A stretch of DNA of 64,000 bases, taken from Burkholderia sp. WSM2232 (GTDB taxonomy: Bacteria; Pseudomonadota; Gammaproteobacteria; Burkholderiales; Burkholderiaceae). A program made the translations under genes and the position numbers. The stretch lies in NCBI RefSeq assembly GCF_000472545.1, contig NZ_AWZV01000022.1:60449-124448 (forward strand), in the 5' to 3' direction. A model generated the notes under the pieces. That model saw only the letters and a list, made by a program, of their open reading frames with translations. It was not told where the DNA came from and did no database searches. Positions 51,034-59,421 of this stretch are shown one piece after another. Position 1 is the stretch's first letter; the number at the start of each line of letters is the position of its first letter.

Positions 51034-53621
51034 GACAACGGAGCGAGCGTCGAGAGCAGCGCGCGGGCGTCGTTGCGCGTGGCCGGATCGTTGGCTTCGA
51101 TCACTTCGTTGATCAGCGTGCGCGCGCCGGCCAGATCGCCGAGTTCGATGTACTCGGCGGCCAGCTCCAGCTTGTTTCGCGCAATGCGGGCCAGATCGGC
51201 AGGCGTGAACGCGGGCAGCGGCTGCGTCGGACTGGGCGGCAGTTCCAGGTCGAAGTCGAGTTTCAGCGCGCCGAAACCCGCCGTGCCCAGACTACCGGCG
51301 CCCAAGCCTGCTACCGCGCCGCGGGCCGCCGTGCCCGCGGCAATTTCGTCAGCGGCGTGCGGCGCCTCATCTGCGTCAGGCGGCGGCGGAACGGCTTGCC
51401 GCGCCGTCGTTTCGGGCGACGCAACGGGTTGACTGCTCAGTGATTCCGGTGCGCGCATGGGTTCCGCGCCCGAGCCGACACGCGGCGGCAACGGCATGTC
51501 GAGGCTACCGAAAGCATCCACGGCGGCGCGCGGGAATTGTGTAGCCGCTGCCACGCCAGGCTCCTTGTGCGCGGGCGTGCCGAGCTCGTCGTCGTGAACT
51601 TGCGGGCCTGGTGCCGGGGTCTGCGGGAGCAACGGCTCCGGCGGCAACGGTTCGTCGTCCCATTCCAGACGATGCGACAACGGTTCCGGCTCCCACGCCT
51701 CGTTCAACGGTTCGAGCGGCGCTCGCGGCAAAGCGTCGGCGCCCAGTTCGGCGGCGGCGCCCAGGCTTGCGGCTGCGGTCGCATTCTGCAGGTTTTCGCC
51801 GTCTTGCTCCGACGCCGCCCCGGTTTCCTCGAACGCGGCGATTGGCTGCGATGAGCGCGGTTCTGCGGGCAGTTCCGCATGGGACGGCACGGAAGTCGCC
51901 AATGGTTCATCAGACGCGGGCTGTCGTGCTGTGGCCAAGTCAGCCGTCTGGAGCGGCGTCTCTCCAGTTGCATCTTCCGGTGACAGTTCGTGCGGTGCCA
52001 CGTCCTGCGGTGTGCGCTGCTGTTCCGACGCGAGTTCAGCTTGACGCAATGCCGCCTGGTCCCGGGCCGCGGCTTGCTGGGCGGCTGTTTCCTCGGCAGT
52101 ACCGACGGCTGCAGTGTCCGCTGCGTGTGGTTCAGCCATTAGGCGCTGAGCGTGGGCATCCTCGTGTGCAGCGTCGTCGGCGGCAACCTGCCCTACTATT
52201 TCGCGTTCCGAAGCGCTCTGCGCGGCGGCCCGAGCATCCGCTTCGCGCGCCTGCGCGTCACGTGCGGCGGCCGTGCGCATCTCAGCCTCGCGCTCGGCCG
52301 CGACGCGCTCCGACATTTCCCGTGCCGCTGCATCGCCTTCAGCCGCTTCGCGCTCGGCGGCCGCTGCCGCGACGGCTGCCGCTGCGGTAGGTGCTGCGAC
52401 CGCCGTGGGTGCATGCTGCGCAGCTGCGGTCCCAAGGTTAGCGCCCTCATCTCCGTCGACCGTGTCGCCGCGAGTGGCAACCGAAGCCGCCACTTCCACG
52501 TCATTCGACGACTCGGCCTTCTCCGACGCTTCGGCTCGGCGCGCCTCGGCGAGGCGCTCACGCTTGCGCCGACCCATCCGCAAAGCAGCCAGCAGTACCA
52601 CCAGCGCCGCGCCGACCGCGGCGCCCACCGCGAGGTTCGTCTGCGAAATGCCGGGCTCGTTGGACGTCGACATAGCGGCGCCTGCATGGCCAGGCACGAC
52701 AGCCACGGTGGATGCGCCCGCCACCGATGGCGTACCGCTTCCCGAAGCAGCGGTCGGCGCCGCCGGCGCTCCGCCTATGCCATGCTTTTGCAATTCCATC
52801 AGCACGCGGTTCTTCAGCGCGAGCAGTTGCTGCAAGCTGGACACTTGCGCGCGCGGCTGCGAGGCACCCGTGACAGCGGCGGCCCCGCTCGCCGACGGCT
52901 GAACCGATCCGGCCCACACATGCGTGCCGCTCGCAGCCGACGCCGCCTGCAAGCCCGCGGCAGGCGCCGACGAAACAGCGTCGCTGGAAGCGGCCGAACT
53001 AGCGTCCGTCGCCGCACTGGCCGCGGTTTGTGCGGCAGCGGCAGGCGGGGTCGGCGCCGCTGCTTGCGCCGCGGGACTTTCCGCGCCGGTCGCGCCGCTC
53101 GCACTAGCCGCCGCGGCACTGCCTTGCGTGGCGCCGCTCGCGGCCGCCACAACCGAAGCATTCGACGACGACGAACCACTAGCAGCCGTCGGCGCGGAGG
53201 CTCCCGCCGCGGTCGCCGCCACTGCACCCGACGCGTCGAGCGGCGGCACAGTCAACACCGAGCCAAGACGCATGCGATTAGCATCGTGGCCCATGAACGC
53301 GTTCGGGTTCGCGTCGAACAGAGCACGGGCCGCGCGTGCAAGCGTGGCCCGGTCGCGCGATTGAGTCACCGCAATCGCCACGTCGTTCAGCGACTGACCC
53401 GGCTTGACCGTATATTGCCCGCCGCCCGAGTAAGACCCAGACGCCGCCACGGGCGCTGATGCCGCGGCACCGTCCGGCGCGCTCGCGGCGTCGAGCGGCA
53501 CGGCGAATGCGCTGCCAAGGCTCGCGCCCGTCAGCAGGAACGCCAAAGCGGCTGCGGCCGCGAGGCGGCAAGTATCTGGGCGCGCAAACATGGCCCGAAG
53601 GGAAGCGAGTCGAAGATTCAT
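51030..53621 (-). CDS. fimV: FimV/HubP family polar landmark protein
   Basis: The 863-residue protein has a signal peptide (cleaved near GSAFA, about residue 40). A periplasmic LysM-like module (YTVKPGQSLNDVAIAV, about residues 68-130) follows, then a very Ala/Ser-rich linker, one membrane helix (about residues 328-348) and a long acidic Ala/Glu-rich cytoplasmic region. The C-terminal FimV domain reads LARIARNKLELAAEYIELGDLAGARTLINEVI. FimV/HubP proteins organise the cell pole and support type IV pili, twitching and chromosome or chemoreceptor placement. The ATG at 53621 has AGGAG 5 bases upstream. The low-complexity middle is likely to vary between strains. Confidence 0.88.
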   Translation of the reverse strand: MNLRLASLRAMFARPDTCRLAAAAALAFLLTGASLGSAFAVPLDAASAPDGAAASAPVAASGSYSGGGQYTVKPGQSLNDVAIAVTQSRDRATLARAARALFDANPNAFMGHDANRMRLGSVLTVPPLDASGAVAATAAGASAPTAASGSSSSNASVVAAASGATQGSAAAASASGATGAESPAAQAAAPTPPAAAAQTAASAATDASSAASSDAVSSAPAAGLQAASAASGTHVWAGSVQPSASGAAAVTGASQPRAQVSSLQQLLALKNRVLMELQKHGIGGAPAAPTAASGSGTPSVAGASTVAVVPGHAGAAMSTSNEPGISQTNLAVGAAVGAALVVLLAALRMGRRKRERLAEARRAEASEKAESSNDVEVAASVATRGDTVDGDEGANLGTAAAQHAPTAVAAPTAAAAVAAAAAEREAAEGDAAAREMSERVAAEREAEMRTAAARDAQAREADARAAAQSASEREIVGQVAADDAAHEDAHAQRLMAEPHAADTAAVGTAEETAAQQAAARDQAALRQAELASEQQRTPQDVAPHELSPEDATGETPLQTADLATARQPASDEPLATSVPSHAELPAEPRSSQPIAAFEETGAASEQDGENLQNATAAASLGAAAELGADALPRAPLEPLNEAWEPEPLSHRLEWDDEPLPPEPLLPQTPAPGPQVHDDELGTPAHKEPGVAAATQFPRAAVDAFGSLDMPLPPRVGSGAEPMRAPESLSSQPVASPETTARQAVPPPPDADEAPHAADEIAAGTAARGAVAGLGAGSLGTAGFGALKLDFDLELPPSPTQPLPAFTPADLARIARNKLELAAEYIELGDLAGARTLINEVIEANDPATRNDARALLSTLAPLS

Positions 53622-53696
53622 CGGGACTCCTGGCGCGTCAGCGCGCGGCCCTTTTTTGCGGTTATAAAGAGACAAGATAATCGGAGCACACAAATG

Positions 53697-53723
53697 AAAA
53701 AAGCGCCGCGCAAGCGCGACGCT
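53697..53723 (-). terminator. Intrinsic terminator between asd and fimV
   Basis: On the minus strand a 9-base stem (AGCGTCGCG / CGCGGCGCT, one G-U pair) with a four-base loop is followed by six T residues. It lies about 40 bases after the asd stop and would separate the leuC-asd transcript from fimV-truA-trpF. The region also has AT-rich sequence suitable for a fimV promoter. Confidence 0.8.
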
Positions 53724-53734
53724 TCTTGAGTTTT

Positions 53735-53755
53735 CTACGCGTCGTGACCGCGTAG
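53735..53755 (-). terminator. Second hairpin just after asd
   Basis: CTACGCG (53735-53741) and CGCGTAG (53749-53755) form a perfect 7-base stem with a 7-base loop, 6 bases after the asd stop codon. It precedes the T-tailed terminator and may protect the 3' end or assist termination. Confidence 0.55.
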
Positions 53756-53761
53756 TTTACT

Positions 53762-54883
53762 TTACTTGTCGAGCACAATGCGAAGCATGCGGCGCAGCGG
53801 CTCAGCCGCGCCCCACAGCAGCTGATCGCCGACCGTGAATGCGGACAGATACTCACCGCCCATGGCCAGCTTGCGGACGCGTCCGACCGGCACCGTCAGC
53901 GTGCCCGTGACGACTGCCGGCGACAGGTCGCGCATCGACGCTTCGCGCTCGTTCGGCACGACCTTGACCCAGTCGTTGCCCGAAGCGAGGATGCTGTTCA
54001 CTTCGTCCAGCGGCACGTCCTTGTTCAGCTTGATGGTGAGCGCCTGCGAGTGGCAGCGCATTGCGCCGATGCGCACACACAGGCCGTCCACCGGAATGGA
54101 ACCGGGCGTACCCATGGCCGGCTTGCCGAGAATCTTGTTGGTTTCGGCGCCGCCCTTCCATTCTTCCTTCGACATGCCGTTGCCAAGGTCCTTGTCGATC
54201 CACGGAATCAGCGAACCGGCGAGCGGCACGCCGAAGTGGTCGGTCGGCATGCTGTCGCTGTTCATCGCTTCAAGCACGCGGCGGTCAATATCGAGAATCG
54301 CTGAAGCCGGGTCCGCGAGCTCGTTCTTCACCGCGCCATGCAGCGTGCCCATTTGCGAAAGCAACTCGCGCATGTTCTGCGCGCCCGCGCCCGACGCGGC
54401 CTGGTACGTCATGGCCGTCATCCAGTCGACGAGGTTTTCGCGGAACAGGCCGCCCAGCGCCATCAGCATCAGACTGACCGTGCAATTGCCGCCGATGAAA
54501 TTCTTCTGGCCTTTGACCAGCGCGTTCTTGATCACGTCCAGGTTGACAGGATCGAGAATGATGACCGCGTCGTCCTTCATGCGGAGCGCGGAAGCCGCGT
54601 CGATCCAGTAGCCGTTCCAGCCCGCTGCGCGCAGCTTCGGGAACACTTCGTTCGTGTAGTCCCCGCCCTGGCAGGAGATGATTGCTTCGCACTTCTTCAG
54701 GTCTTCAATGCTTGTCGCATCTTTGAGCTTGGTCTCGTTCTTGGCGAACGACGGCGCGTTGCCGCCCGCGTTGCTGGTGCTGAAAAACACCGGTTCGATC
54801 AAGTCGAAATCGCCTTCCTGCTGCATACGCTGCATCAGGACGCTGCCGACCATGCCGCGCCAACCTACGAGACCTACGTTCAT
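53762..54883 (-). CDS. asd: Aspartate-semialdehyde dehydrogenase
   Basis: The 373-residue NADPH enzyme reduces aspartyl phosphate to the semialdehyde, feeding lysine, threonine, methionine and cell-wall diaminopimelate. It has the GLVGWRGMVGSVL nucleotide site, catalytic Cys in GGNCTVSLM (about residue 135) and the late IGAMRCHSQALTIKL with the active-site His. The start at 54883 (MNVGLVGW) is the family start; residues upstream are not. It is downstream of leuB, separated by a 416-base gap with its own candidate promoter. Confidence 0.97.
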   Translation of the reverse strand: MNVGLVGWRGMVGSVLMQRMQQEGDFDLIEPVFFSTSNAGGNAPSFAKNETKLKDATSIEDLKKCEAIISCQGGDYTNEVFPKLRAAGWNGYWIDAASALRMKDDAVIILDPVNLDVIKNALVKGQKNFIGGNCTVSLMLMALGGLFRENLVDWMTAMTYQAASGAGAQNMRELLSQMGTLHGAVKNELADPASAILDIDRRVLEAMNSDSMPTDHFGVPLAGSLIPWIDKDLGNGMSKEEWKGGAETNKILGKPAMGTPGSIPVDGLCVRIGAMRCHSQALTIKLNKDVPLDEVNSILASGNDWVKVVPNEREASMRDLSPAVVTGTLTVPVGRVRKLAMGGEYLSAFTVGDQLLWGAAEPLRRMLRIVLDK

Positions 54884-55182
54884 GACTTCATACCCTTCGA
54901 ATGGAAACTTCCCCGCATCTTTGCCCGCAGTGACCGCGCGGGGAAGATGAGCGGGCACGACGGACGATCAGCGTTTCGTGATCGTTTTCGGGGTAATCGT
55001 TTTAATCAGCGCTTGAGTGGAAATGGCGAGCTCAACCACACGGGCCGTTTTGCCGTGCAGTTTCGAAATCGTGGAGATTTGAGCCATTTGTGCCATCGCT
55101 ACAATATACACGAAAACCGGAATCCGGCGACGTTGTTGTCCGCCGCTGTCGTCCTTTGTCGTCTTTTGTGGTCTCTGTTGCG

Positions 55183-55213
55183 CGCGAATCGGCTTTTATT
55201 GGCCCGATTCGCG
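55183..55213. repeat. Perfect 10-base inverted repeat upstream of asd
   Basis: CGCGAATCGG and CCGATTCGCG flank an 11-base loop in an otherwise AT-richer stretch. It lies about 300 bases upstream of asd and 87 bases after leuB. No T-run follows on the minus strand, so it may be an operator or a factor-dependent terminator. Confidence 0.6.
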
Positions 55214-55269
55214 TATTAAAGACTAATTTAACGGCTCGCGCGGCACGCATTGGAGCGCGCCGCGCATGA

Positions 55270-55289
55270 GCGCGGCTTGGTAGCCGCGC
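55270..55289 (-). terminator. Hairpin just downstream of leuB
   Basis: GCGCGGCT (55270-55277) and AGCCGCGC (55282-55289) form an 8-base stem with a tight 4-base loop, 10 bases after the leuB stop. No T-run is present. Confidence 0.4.
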
Positions 55290-55299
55290 GCTAGCCGCT

Positions 55300-56367
55300 T
55301 TACAGTGCGGCGACCACTGCGTCGCCCATGGCGACCGTGCCCACCTGCTTGCAGCCGGGCGTCAGGATGTCGCCGGTGCGGTAGCCCTGCTCCAGCACCT
55401 TTTTCACAGCATTTTCAATGCGGTCCGCCTGCTCGGCCTTGTTCAGCGAATAGCGCAGCATCATGGCGGCCGACAAGATAGTGGCGAGCGGATTGGCAAC
55501 GCCTTTGCCCGCGATGTCCGGCGCGGAGCCGTGCGACGGCTCGTACAAGCCCTTGTTGTTTTTGTCGAGCGACGCCGAGGGCAGCATGCCAATGGAGCCC
55601 GTGAGCATGGCGGCCTCGTCGGACAGAATGTCGCCGAACATGTTGCCGGTCACGATCACGTCGAACGACTTCGGCGCCTTCACCAGTTGCATGGCGGCGT
55701 TGTCGACGTACATATGCGACAACTCGACGTCCGCGTATTCCTTGGAGACGTCGATCATCACGTCTTTCCAGAACTGCGATGTTTCGAGCACGTTCGCCTT
55801 GTCCACCGAAGTGAGCTTCTTGCCGCGCTTTTGCGCCGCCTGGAAGGCGACGTGCGCAATACGGCGCACTTCGGGCTCCGAATAACGCATGGTGTCGAAA
55901 CCTTCTTTCGAACCGGCGAACAGGCCGTCCGGCGCTTCGCGCACGCCGCGCGGCGCGCCAAAGTAGATGTCGCCGTTCAGTTCGCGCACGATCAGAATGT
56001 CGAGGCCCGAAACGATTTCTTCCTTCAGTGACGAAGCGCCGGTGAGTTGCGGATAGCAGATTGCCGGACGGAAGTTCGCGAACAACTGCAGATGCTTGCG
56101 CAGTCCGAGAATGGCCTGCTCGGGGCGCAGCGCGCGTTCGAGCTTGTCGTACTTCCAGTCGCCCACCGCGCCGAACAGGATTGCGTCGGCTTCCTTCGCG
56201 AGCGCGAGCGTGGAATCAGGCAGCGGATGGCCCTTCGCCTCGTAGCCCGCACCGCCAACCGGCGCTTCTTCCAGTTCGAATTGTTCGCCAAGCACGTTCA
56301 GGACCTTGACGGCCTCCTTGACGATCTCGGGGCCGATGCCGTCGCCCGGCAACACTGCGATCTTCAT
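55300..56367 (-). CDS. leuB: 3-isopropylmalate dehydrogenase
   Basis: The 355-residue NAD enzyme oxidatively decarboxylates 3-isopropylmalate in leucine synthesis. It begins KIAVLPGDGIGPEIV. Other landmarks are SVDKANVLETSQFW (catalytic Lys), HMYVDNAAMQLVKAP (catalytic Asp region), NMFGDILSDEAAML (metal-binding Asp residues) and the NAD loop EPSHGSAPDIAGKG. It is third of leuC-(entericidin)-leuD-leuB. Confidence 0.97.
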   Translation of the reverse strand: MKIAVLPGDGIGPEIVKEAVKVLNVLGEQFELEEAPVGGAGYEAKGHPLPDSTLALAKEADAILFGAVGDWKYDKLERALRPEQAILGLRKHLQLFANFRPAICYPQLTGASSLKEEIVSGLDILIVRELNGDIYFGAPRGVREAPDGLFAGSKEGFDTMRYSEPEVRRIAHVAFQAAQKRGKKLTSVDKANVLETSQFWKDVMIDVSKEYADVELSHMYVDNAAMQLVKAPKSFDVIVTGNMFGDILSDEAAMLTGSIGMLPSASLDKNNKGLYEPSHGSAPDIAGKGVANPLATILSAAMMLRYSLNKAEQADRIENAVKKVLEQGYRTGDILTPGCKQVGTVAMGDAVVAAL

Positions 56368-56444
56368 GCGAATTCCTTAATGATTTTCTTCGAGACGTTC
56401 AGCTTGTGCCGCCAACGCGCGCCGACCCGCAGCGCGCACAAGCT

Positions 56445-57098
56445 TTATCCGACGATGCGGTGACCCAGCCACGGCTGCTTCGCCATGCGCTCGGCTTCGA
56501 ACTGGCGAATCTTGTCCGCGTGACGCAGCGTGAGGCCGATGTCGTCGAAACCGTTCAGCAGGCAGTATTTGCGGAAAGGTGCGACTTCGAACGGATACTC
56601 GGTCGCGCCGTCCGACGTGCGCACGACTTGCGCCTCGAGGTCGACGGTCAGCTGGAAACCGTTGAACGCGTGCGTCTCGTTGAACAGATGATCGACCTGC
56701 TGTTCGCTCAGTACGATCGGCAGCAGCCCGTTCTTGAAGCAGTTGTTATAGAAAATGTCCGCGAAGCTCGGCGCGATGATCGCGCGGAAGCCGTATTGCT
56801 GGAGCGCCCACGGCGCATGTTCGCGCGAGCTGCCGCAGCCGAAATTCTTGCGCGCGAGCAGCACCGAAGCGCCCTGATAGCGCGGCTGGTTCAGCACGAA
56901 GTCCGGGTTCAGCGGACGCTTCGAGTTGTCCTGGCCCGGCTCGCCGTGGTCCAGATAACGCCATTCGTCGAAAGCGTTCGGACCAAAACCCGTGCGCTTG
57001 ATCGACTTCAGGAATTGCTTGGGAATAATCGCGTCCGTGTCGACGTTCTCGCGATCGAGCGGCGCCACGACGCCGGTGTGTACGATGAATTTATCCAT
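56445..57098 (-). CDS. leuD: 3-isopropylmalate dehydratase small subunit
   Basis: The 217-residue subunit pairs with LeuC to isomerise 2- to 3-isopropylmalate. It has NVDTDAIIPKQFLKSIKRTGFG and NFGCGSSREHAPWAL, which supplies substrate-binding Ser/Arg residues. The start at 57098 (MDKFIVHTG) is the family start; upstream in-frame residues are unrelated. It lies 86 bases after the entericidin gene. Confidence 0.97.
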   Translation of the reverse strand: MDKFIVHTGVVAPLDRENVDTDAIIPKQFLKSIKRTGFGPNAFDEWRYLDHGEPGQDNSKRPLNPDFVLNQPRYQGASVLLARKNFGCGSSREHAPWALQQYGFRAIIAPSFADIFYNNCFKNGLLPIVLSEQQVDHLFNETHAFNGFQLTVDLEAQVVRTSDGATEYPFEVAPFRKYCLLNGFDDIGLTLRHADKIRQFEAERMAKQPWLGHRIVG

Positions 57099-57184
57099 GA
57101 CGCTTGCGCCTGTTTCAGGACCGGGCGATGCGTGTGGCGGCATGAAGGCCGCGAGCCACATCGCCGGCAAAAATCAAAAACCGG

Positions 57185-57343
57185 TTATTTCTCAGCGTGA
57201 TTGCTGATCGAATTGCCGAGGTGCGACATGTCCTGCCCAAATCCGTGCACCGTGTTGCAGCCGGTCAGACCGAGCAGCAACCCAGCCAGAGCACCGAGCG
57301 CGAAGCGACGCAGTAGAGTAGTGCGATTCATGTTGTTCATCAT
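57185..57343 (-). CDS. Entericidin A/B family lipoprotein
   Basis: This 52-residue peptide has a basic start, a hydrophobic core and the lipobox LTGC, after which the Cys would be lipidated. The mature part CNTVHGFGQDMSHLGNSISNHAEK matches the entericidin pattern (CNTxxGxGxDxxxxGxxI). The start could be ATG 57343, 57340 or 57331; the last gives 48 residues, nearest to known members. Entericidins are small envelope lipoproteins linked to stress or lysis in E. coli. It sits between leuC (5 bases upstream) and leuD and so is made with the leucine enzymes, which is odd but usual in Burkholderiales. Confidence 0.88.
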   Translation of the reverse strand: MMNNMNRTTLLRRFALGALAGLLLGLTGCNTVHGFGQDMSHLGNSISNHAEK

Positions 57344-57348
57344 GCGAT

Positions 57349-58758
57349 TTATCCCAGCTTGCGAATATCGACAAAATGCCCTTCGATGGCCGCGGCTGCG
57401 GCCATGGCGGGGCTCACGAGATGGGTACGGCCACCGGCGCCCTGACGACCTTCGAAATTGCGATTCGAGGTGGACGCGCAGCGCTCGCCCGGCTCCAGCC
57501 GGTCGGCGTTCATCGCGAGACACATCGAGCAGCCCGGCTCACGCCATTCGAAACCGGCCTCCGTAAACACCTTGTCGAGACCTTCGCGCTCGGCCTGCGC
57601 TTTCACGAGACCCGAGCCCGGCACGACCATGGCGAGGCGAATATTCGGCGCGACGCGGCGCCCCAGTTTCTTCACGACGTATGCGGCGGCGCGAATGTCT
57701 TCAATGCGCGCGTTGGTACACGACCCGATGAAGATTTTATCCGGCTTGATCGACTCGATTGGCGCGTTGGGTTCCAGCGCCATGTATTTGAGCGCGCGCT
57801 CCATGGCGTCGCGCTTGACCGGATCTTTCTCGCGCTCGGGATCGGGCACGCGGCCGTCCACGGCGGTGACCATTTCGGGCGAGGTGCCCCACGTGACTTG
57901 CGGCACGATTTCCGCCGCATTCAGCTCGACCACGCGGTCGAAATGCGCGCCTTCGTCGGACTTGAACTGCTTCCAGTATTCGACGGCCACGTCCCACTCC
58001 GCGCCTTCCGGCGAGAACGGACGGCCCTTCAGATAGTCGATCGTGATGTCGTCCACGGCGACCATGCCGGCGCGCGCGCCCGCTTCGATCGCCATGTTGC
58101 ACACGGTCATGCGGCCTTCCATGGAGAGCGCACGGATCGTCGAGCCGCCGAATTCTATGGCGTAGCCCGTGCCGCCCGCCGTGCCGATCTTGCCGATGAT
58201 CGCAAGCACGATGTCTTTCGCGGTACAGCCGCGCGGCAGTTGGCCTTCCACCTTGACCAGCATGTTCTTGCTCTTCTTCTGCAAGAGCGTTTGCGTGGCC
58301 AGCACGTGCTCCACTTCAGAAGTGCCGATGCCGTGCGCGAGCGCGCCGAACGCGCCGTGCGTGGACGTATGTGAGTCGCCGCAGACGATCGTCATGCCAG
58401 GCAGCGTGGCGCCCTGCTCGGGCCCGATGATATGCACGATGCCCTGGCGCAGGTCGTTCATCTTGAACTGCGTGATGCCGAAGGCGTCGCAGTTCGAGTC
58501 CAGCGTGTCGACCTGCAGCTTCGAAACCGGATCGGCAATGCCGTGGCTGCGGTCCGTGGTCGGCACGTTATGGTCCGACACAGCCAGGTTCGCGCTGATG
58601 CGCCACACCGGACGCTCGGCCAGCTTCAGCCCTTCGAACGCCTGGGGGCTGGTGACTTCGTGCAGCAGGTGACGGTCGATATAGAGAATCGTCGTGCCGT
58701 CTTCTTCCGTGTGGATCACGTGCGTGTTCCACAATTTGTCGTAGAGAGTCTGTGCCAT
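57349..58758 (-). CDS. leuC: 3-isopropylmalate dehydratase large subunit
   Basis: The 469-residue aconitase-family subunit carries the [4Fe-4S] cluster. Ligand cysteines lie in IGSCTNARIED and in CSMCLAMN. DSHTSTHGAFGALAHGIGTSEVEHV is the family signature near residue 130. The ATG at 58758 (MAQTLYDKLW) is the family start. A CATAAT extended -10 lies about 44 bases upstream, leaving a leader too short for a classical leucine attenuator. Confidence 0.98.
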   Translation of the reverse strand: MAQTLYDKLWNTHVIHTEEDGTTILYIDRHLLHEVTSPQAFEGLKLAERPVWRISANLAVSDHNVPTTDRSHGIADPVSKLQVDTLDSNCDAFGITQFKMNDLRQGIVHIIGPEQGATLPGMTIVCGDSHTSTHGAFGALAHGIGTSEVEHVLATQTLLQKKSKNMLVKVEGQLPRGCTAKDIVLAIIGKIGTAGGTGYAIEFGGSTIRALSMEGRMTVCNMAIEAGARAGMVAVDDITIDYLKGRPFSPEGAEWDVAVEYWKQFKSDEGAHFDRVVELNAAEIVPQVTWGTSPEMVTAVDGRVPDPEREKDPVKRDAMERALKYMALEPNAPIESIKPDKIFIGSCTNARIEDIRAAAYVVKKLGRRVAPNIRLAMVVPGSGLVKAQAEREGLDKVFTEAGFEWREPGCSMCLAMNADRLEPGERCASTSNRNFEGRQGAGGRTHLVSPAMAAAAAIEGHFVDIRKLG

Positions 58759-59075
58759 GGTATGCGGGGTAGTAATGACTGCGGGCTGACTGTGTCGGTC
58801 GATTATGCCACGCCAAGTCACGCCGTGGGCCGTCGCATCATGGAAAAAAGCGATAAAAAACAGTGAGTTGGGTGGTAGTGTCGATACCTGTATCGGGGGC
58901 ACCCGGCAAGCTGCCTGCAAGATTGCCGCCGTTGCGAAGGGCGCCTGCCGCACAGACGGGCGCGACTCTTGCGACCGGTTCCGCGTCCGGCGCGTATGCT
59001 CCCAACAGCATCGCGGCAGGAACGGTAGCGGGTAGTAGTGAAGACGGTAACACTCACACTCTTTCGGAGGTCTGC
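58759..59075. other. Divergent intergenic region, leuC / glsB-like gene
   Basis: The 317-base gap holds the leuC promoter (58802-58810) and the upstream region of the small membrane protein gene. A frame open on the plus strand from 58863 extends that gene upstream, but it codes low-complexity sequence unlike the family. No RNA gene or leader peptide rich in Leu codons was found. Confidence 0.45.
58802..58810 (-). promoter_or_regulatory. Extended -10 promoter of leuC
   Basis: On the minus strand TGG-CATAAT forms an extended -10 element (CATAAT at 58802-58807), about 44 bases before the leuC start. No clear -35 is present. Confidence 0.45.
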
Positions 59076-59327
59076 ATGCTTTCCTTCATTGGTACGGTGA
59101 TCGTAGGGCTGATCGTGGGACTGATTGCACGGGCACTGAAGCCCGGCGACGACCGCATGGGCCTGCTCATGACCATCATTCTGGGCATTGCCGGCTCGCT
59201 GATTGCGGGCTACGTGGGGCGGGCGCTCGGCTGGTATCAGCCGGGCCAGGCGGCGGGGTGGATTGCATCGGTGATCGGCGCGATCGTGCTGTTGCTGATC
59301 TACGGGGTGGTGCGCCGACGGGCCTGA
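59076..59327 (+). CDS. GlsB/YeaQ/YmgE family stress-response membrane protein
   Basis: The 83-residue protein has three hydrophobic helices and the glycine-rich YeaQ/YmgE pattern (GLIVGLIARALKPGDDRMG then GIAGSLIAGYVGRALGWY). Members are small inner-membrane proteins of unknown mechanism induced in stationary phase or envelope stress. ATG 59076 has CGGAGG about 7 bases upstream, which fixes the start. Confidence 0.9.
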   Translation: MLSFIGTVIVGLIVGLIARALKPGDDRMGLLMTIILGIAGSLIAGYVGRALGWYQPGQAAGWIASVIGAIVLLLIYGVVRRRA

Positions 59328-59421
59328 TTGCCGCGCGTTCACGGCAAAGGGCTAGGCGGTCGAGTCACCGCGTAAACGGCAAGGCGAGGCGTGTTACTCA
59401 CCGCCTCGCCTGCCGCACGCC

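Larger units (their letters stand above)
54884..55299. other. Intergenic region between leuB and asd
   Basis: The 416-base gap contains an 8-base hairpin just after leuB (55270-55289, no T-run). It also holds a perfect 10-base inverted repeat CGCGAATCGG/CCGATTCGCG (55183-55192 and 55204-55213) and pyrimidine-rich repeats around 55150-55175. A TATATT -10-like hexamer on the minus strand (55103-55108) could drive asd with a leader of about 215 bases. Short open frames here have no family resemblance. Confidence 0.5.

Noticed and set aside
55032..55250. A 72-codon minus-strand frame between leuB and asd
   Set aside because: It has no ribosome site or recognisable pattern, it contains the inverted repeat at 55183-55213, and it overlaps a candidate asd promoter.
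58759..58810. Leucine attenuator or leader peptide before leuC
   Set aside because: The likely start of transcription leaves only about 37 bases before the start codon, with no Leu-rich frame or terminator hairpin.
58863..59075. N-terminal extension of the GlsB-like protein by 71 residues
   Set aside because: The added sequence is low complexity and unlike the family. A CGGAGG site fixes the start at 59076.
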